Of a DNA stretch of 24,471 nt, positions 23,683-24,471 are shown one piece after another. The stretch covers positions 137,501 through 161,971 of the forward strand of contig CAJNDS010002189.1 of assembly GCA_905221605.1 (NCBI GenBank), given 5' to 3'. The DNA comes from Symbiodinium natans (taxonomy: Eukaryota; Sar; Dinophyceae; Suessiales; Symbiodiniaceae). Every line of letters begins with the position of its first letter. The first letter of the stretch is position 1. The position numbers were made by a program, and so were the translations under genes. A model generated the notes under the pieces. It saw only the letters and a list, made by a program, of their open reading frames with translations, did no database searches and was not told the origin of the DNA.

Positions 23683-23769
23683 ATACGCTCGCCGTCGGCG
23701 CACAGGAGCTTCGCAGAGAATGCCAGGAGCGCAAGGCTTGGAAGCCCTGCATGGCCTGGCTGTCTCAGG
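23683..23769 (+). CDS. Exon-like island between telomere-type splice sites
   Basis: ACCCCCTTTAG ends at 23682. Two bases then codons read TLAVGAQELRRECQERKAWK and PCMAWLSQ, with GTTTAG at 23770 as donor. AQELRRECQERK is coiled-coil-like. The start phase does not match the phase-2 end of the 23124-23161 island. An acceptor at GCGCACAG (23704) is an alternative. Confidence 0.42.
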
Positions 23770-23882
23770 GTTTAGGGTTTAGGGTTTAAGGGTTTAGGGT
23801 TTAGGGTTTAAGGGTTTAGGGTTTAAGGGTTTAAGGGTTTAAGGGTTTAGGGTTTAGGGTTTAAGGGTTAAGGGTTTAAGGG
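23770..23882. repeat. TTTAGGG/TTTAAGGG mixed array
   Basis: G-strand heptamers interleaved with the 8-mer TTTAAGGG. A second perfect TTTAGGG array lies at 23961-24004. Confidence 0.95.
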
Positions 23883-24119
23883 CCGAAGTGTAAAGTTTGG
23901 GGGTTCAGGGCTCCGGGCTCTGATCAAAAGAAGTGTGTGCAAGACAGGGTTGAGGGTTGACGGTTTAGGGTTTAGGGTTTAGGGTTTAGGGTTTAGGGTT
24001 TAGGATCATGACCTATATAAGACCCCCTTGTACTGCCCCAGATATAGTTGCAGTAGAGACTTGCATTTAATCGGCGCCCCTGCGTTGGGCTGGTCCCTTT
24101 CAATTCTGCTGCCGTGCAG

Positions 24120-24471
24120 GCCCCCAACCCTAGGACCTCCAACCCTACAACCCTAAGACCCTAAGGCCGTAAGACCCTAAGAACGTAAGACCCTAGGACC
24201 CTAAGACCCGAAAGCCCTAGACCCTGCAACCCTCAAAACCCTCAAAACCCTCAAAACCCTCAAGACCCTCAAGACCCTCAAGACCCTCAAGACCCCAAGA
24301 CCCTCAAGACCCCTAAACCCTACGACCCTCAAGACCCTACGACAGTAAGCCCCCTACAACCCTCAACCCTCAAGACCCTCGAGGCCCTAAGACCCCCTAA
24401 GACCCTGACACCCTAAGCCCCTCAGGACCCTCGAGACCCTCGAGACCCTCGAGACCCTCAAGACCCTCAAG
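24120..24471. repeat. Degenerate CCCTAAGA / CCCTCAAGA array
   Basis: Diverged C-strand repeats of changing unit: CCCTAAGA, CCCTCAAAA, then a 9-mer CCCTCAAGA with CCCTCGAGA variants running off the window end. Unique sequence at 24006-24119 has no gene. Confidence 0.9.

Overview
The window looks like nuclear DNA of a eukaryote with plant-type (TTTAGGG) telomeric repeats. Dozens of interstitial arrays of TTTAGGG/CCCTAAA, plus 8-mer TTTAGGGG and 7-mer TTTGGGG variants, run from end to end. Between them lie short GC-rich islands, usually 30-100 nt, that have an open frame on the + strand and GT-AG-type edges. A non-LTR retrotransposon with a YxDD-like box reading FVDNW and an RNase H domain points, by inference, to an alveolate alga (chromerid or dinoflagellate type). 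Coccidia such as Eimeria also carry interstitial AAACCCT heptamers. The taxonomic call is tentative. There is no bacterial or organellar signature and I saw no rRNA or tRNA gene.

Layout. (1) 1-7.3 kb: telomeric arrays and exon-like islands. A separate unit near 3.4-4.1 kb holds a possible two-exon minus-strand gene, a perfect 19-bp hairpin and a small + strand ORF. (2) 7.73-10.35 kb: a segment bounded by about 45-bp terminal inverted repeats. Its cargo is a roughly 1-kb palindromic ~100-bp repeat array followed by a 21-bp AT-rich satellite; it has no transposase. (3) 10.4-15.5 kb: more exon islands and arrays, a 100-N assembly gap (11872-11971), and a nested inverted repeat near 13.9-14.0 kb. 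(4) 15.7-18.8 kb: a minus-strand, 5'-truncated LINE-like element (RT, zinc knuckle, RNase H, unknown C-terminus) with one frameshift, sitting inside a TTTAGGGG array. (5) 18.8-24.5 kb: more arrays and islands, a dispersed 57-bp repeat, a 110-bp hairpin, and a degenerate CCCTCAAGA-type array at the right edge.

How the parts relate. Most islands encode charged, Glu/Arg/Ala/Leu-rich heptad-like peptides, which is what a coiled-coil protein split into many short exons would give. An SF-assemblin/giardin-like protein is one possibility, but it is an inference. Seventeen islands have C-rich (CCCTAAA) sequence on the 5' side and G-rich (TTTAGGG) sequence on the 3' side. The putative introns therefore tend to begin with UUUAGGG and end with CCCUAAA and could fold back on themselves. 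Several islands use the telomeric unit itself as splice site (donor GTTTAG, acceptor TTTAG). Phases of neighbouring islands are not all compatible, so I do not claim one complete gene model.
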